From contig JAKLHG010000045.1 of assembly GCA_022710255.1 (NCBI GenBank), positions 1-12,891 of the forward strand: a stretch of DNA of 12,891 nt, read 5' to 3'. The stretch is from Candidatus Hydrogenedentota bacterium. GTDB lineage: Bacteria; Hydrogenedentota; Hydrogenedentia; Hydrogenedentales; CAITNO01. Of this stretch, positions 12,194 to 12,891 are shown in pieces. Position numbers and translations under genes: made by a program. A model generated the notes under the pieces. That model saw nothing but the letters and a program-made list of their open reading frames with translations. It made no database searches and was not told the DNA's origin. Numbering within the stretch: position 1 is the first letter of the stretch; every line of letters starts with the position of its first letter.

Positions 12194-12592
12194 TTACCAA
12201 TAGCGTTTCTTTATCGCCCGTATCACCGCCTCGTCCTCCACGGTCCCCCGGCCGTTTGCATGGGCGGCCTTTCGCAGTTTGGCCACGGCCCGGCGCAATC
12301 CCCGGGTAACCGTGGTCGGGTGTACCCCGTTGCGCCGTGCCACCTCCGAAGCAGGCAGGGCGGCGAAATAATGCTGTTCCAGAAAACGCCGTTCCCGGGG
12401 GGTAAGGCGGCGGCGTATTTCCCGGTGCACCCAGCGCAGCAGCAGCGCCCGTTCTTCCGCCGCGCTGAAGGCAGCATTGATTTCTTTGTCCGTTTCATGC
12501 CAAAGGCCGCGCGAAAGTGCCGCCCGCGCAAGAATGGCCGGATCGCAAGGGAATTCGTGGTCATGGCGGCACCGGGAATGTTTCAACTGCAT
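12194..12592 (-). CDS. Small sigma-70 region-4-like DNA-binding protein
   Basis: 132 residues from ATG 12592 (AGGA 9 bases upstream). Residues 62-108 (L-T-P-R-E-R-R-F-L-E-Q-H-Y then V-A-R-R-N-G-V-H-P-T-T-V-T-R-G-L-R-R-A) are a helix-turn-helix of sigma-70 region 4, which recognises -35 elements. No region 2 core-binding or -10 domain is present, and the protein is much shorter than an ECF sigma factor (about 180 aa). The N-terminus is rich in His and Cys (C8, H10, H12, C16) but too irregular for a sure metal site. It may be a stand-alone transcriptional activator or co-sigma. It could belong with the open frame to its right, 13-21 bases away. Confidence 0.7.
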   Translation of the reverse strand: MQLKHSRCRHDHEFPCDPAILARAALSRGLWHETDKEINAAFSAAEERALLLRWVHREIRRRLTPRERRFLEQHYFAALPASEVARRNGVHPTTVTRGLRRAVAKLRKAAHANGRGTVEDEAVIRAIKKRYW

Positions 12593-12605
12593 GGTGGTAT
12601 TCCTT

Positions 12606-12891
12606 TCAGGGTTTCATGAACAGCCACGCACAAGGCCCCATGCCCTGCACGTGCACGCCCAGCATAGCCGCCGGACCCTCGAAAAGTCCTTTGCTTCCTC
12701 TTTGCTTATTCTTTGGATTTCCTTGTTTCCGGTTGGGCGGCCCCGTGTCTGGCAGATTGAACAGAGCGCCAGGACAAAGGGGAGCTCCGCCGGTGCGAAT
12801 ACGGACAGGTAATACCGCCAGATAGGCATAATAGAAACGACTCCGGCTCTCGCCAAAAAGCAGGGGTTGTTTCGTTCCCAAACTCCTGTTT
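12606..12891 (-). other. Unresolved open frame at the right edge (5' end outside window)
   Basis: Two minus-strand frames stay open to the right edge. One ends at 12606 (basic, Gly/Pro-rich). The other ends at 12614 and contains I-W-R-Y-Y-L-S-V-F-A-P-A-E-L-P-F-V-L-A-L, a plausible membrane segment, then a charged stretch and a Cys-rich tail. Neither shows a convincing start or a family I know. At most one is real. A position just upstream of the region-4 gene suggests the two could be co-transcribed. Confidence 0.3.

Noticed and set aside
12087..12203. A 38-codon plus-strand frame in the gap before the CAP gene
   Set aside because: Its ribosome site is 13 bases away and weak, its last codons overlap the region-4 gene in antisense, and its sequence matches nothing known.
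1..12891. CRISPR array, rRNA gene, intact insertion sequence or defence operon
   Set aside because: No regularly spaced repeats, rRNA segments, transposase or recognisable defence genes were seen on either strand.

Overview
The window is bacterial chromosomal DNA of roughly 55-60% G+C. It encodes several exported proteins (HEAT-repeat protein, ADP-ribosylglycohydrolase fold, CAP lipoprotein, membrane-anchored SGNH protein), a house-keeping leucine-biosynthesis gene and one tRNA. Secreted HEAT and ADP-ribosylglycohydrolase proteins, NSxGFRG-type SGNH proteins and a planctomycete-style integrase remnant suggest a Planctomycetota, Hydrogenedentota or related (PVC-like) lineage. That placement is inference; there is no marker gene here that settles it. 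Coding is almost all on the minus strand; only the left-edge protease, the tRNA and the integrase remnant are on plus.

Layout, left to right. Bases 2-610 (+): 3' part of an M50 site-2-type membrane protease, cut by the window edge just inside its HEXXH motif. Bases 617-1405 (-): a short-chain dehydrogenase very like sorbitol-6-phosphate 2-dehydrogenase, convergent with the protease. Bases 1538-3900 (-): three overlapping genes, read in the order exported HEAT-repeat protein, acylphosphatase, uncharacterised helical protein. Bases 4157-4852 (-): an exported protein of unknown role. Bases 5041-5117 (+): tRNA-Val(CAC), followed at 5265-5507 by a remnant of the N-terminal domain of a tyrosine recombinase, which looks like the scar of an integrated element. 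Bases 5606-7150 (-): leuA, preceded by a leader of about 390 bases with a 48-codon open frame and several strong hairpins. Bases 7750-9506 (-): a SEC-C zinc-motif protein behind an exported ADP-ribosylglycohydrolase-fold protein. Bases 9726-11273 (-): a membrane-anchored protein that appears to join a PAS-like domain to an SGNH hydrolase domain. Bases 11402-11974 (-): a CAP-domain lipoprotein with its own good promoter. Bases 12194-12592 (-): a small protein that is essentially sigma-70 region 4. The right edge holds an unresolved open frame.

How the genes work together. The HEAT/acylphosphatase/unknown trio overlaps by 8 and 26 bases and is probably translationally coupled. The ADP-ribosylglycohydrolase and SEC-C genes look co-transcribed. 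I see no single multi-gene defence or mobile system. The parts most worth a second look are the PAS-SGNH protein, the leuA leader, the tRNA-adjacent integrase scar, the overlapping trio and several promoter-proximal repeats. No CRISPR array, rRNA gene or intact insertion sequence was seen.
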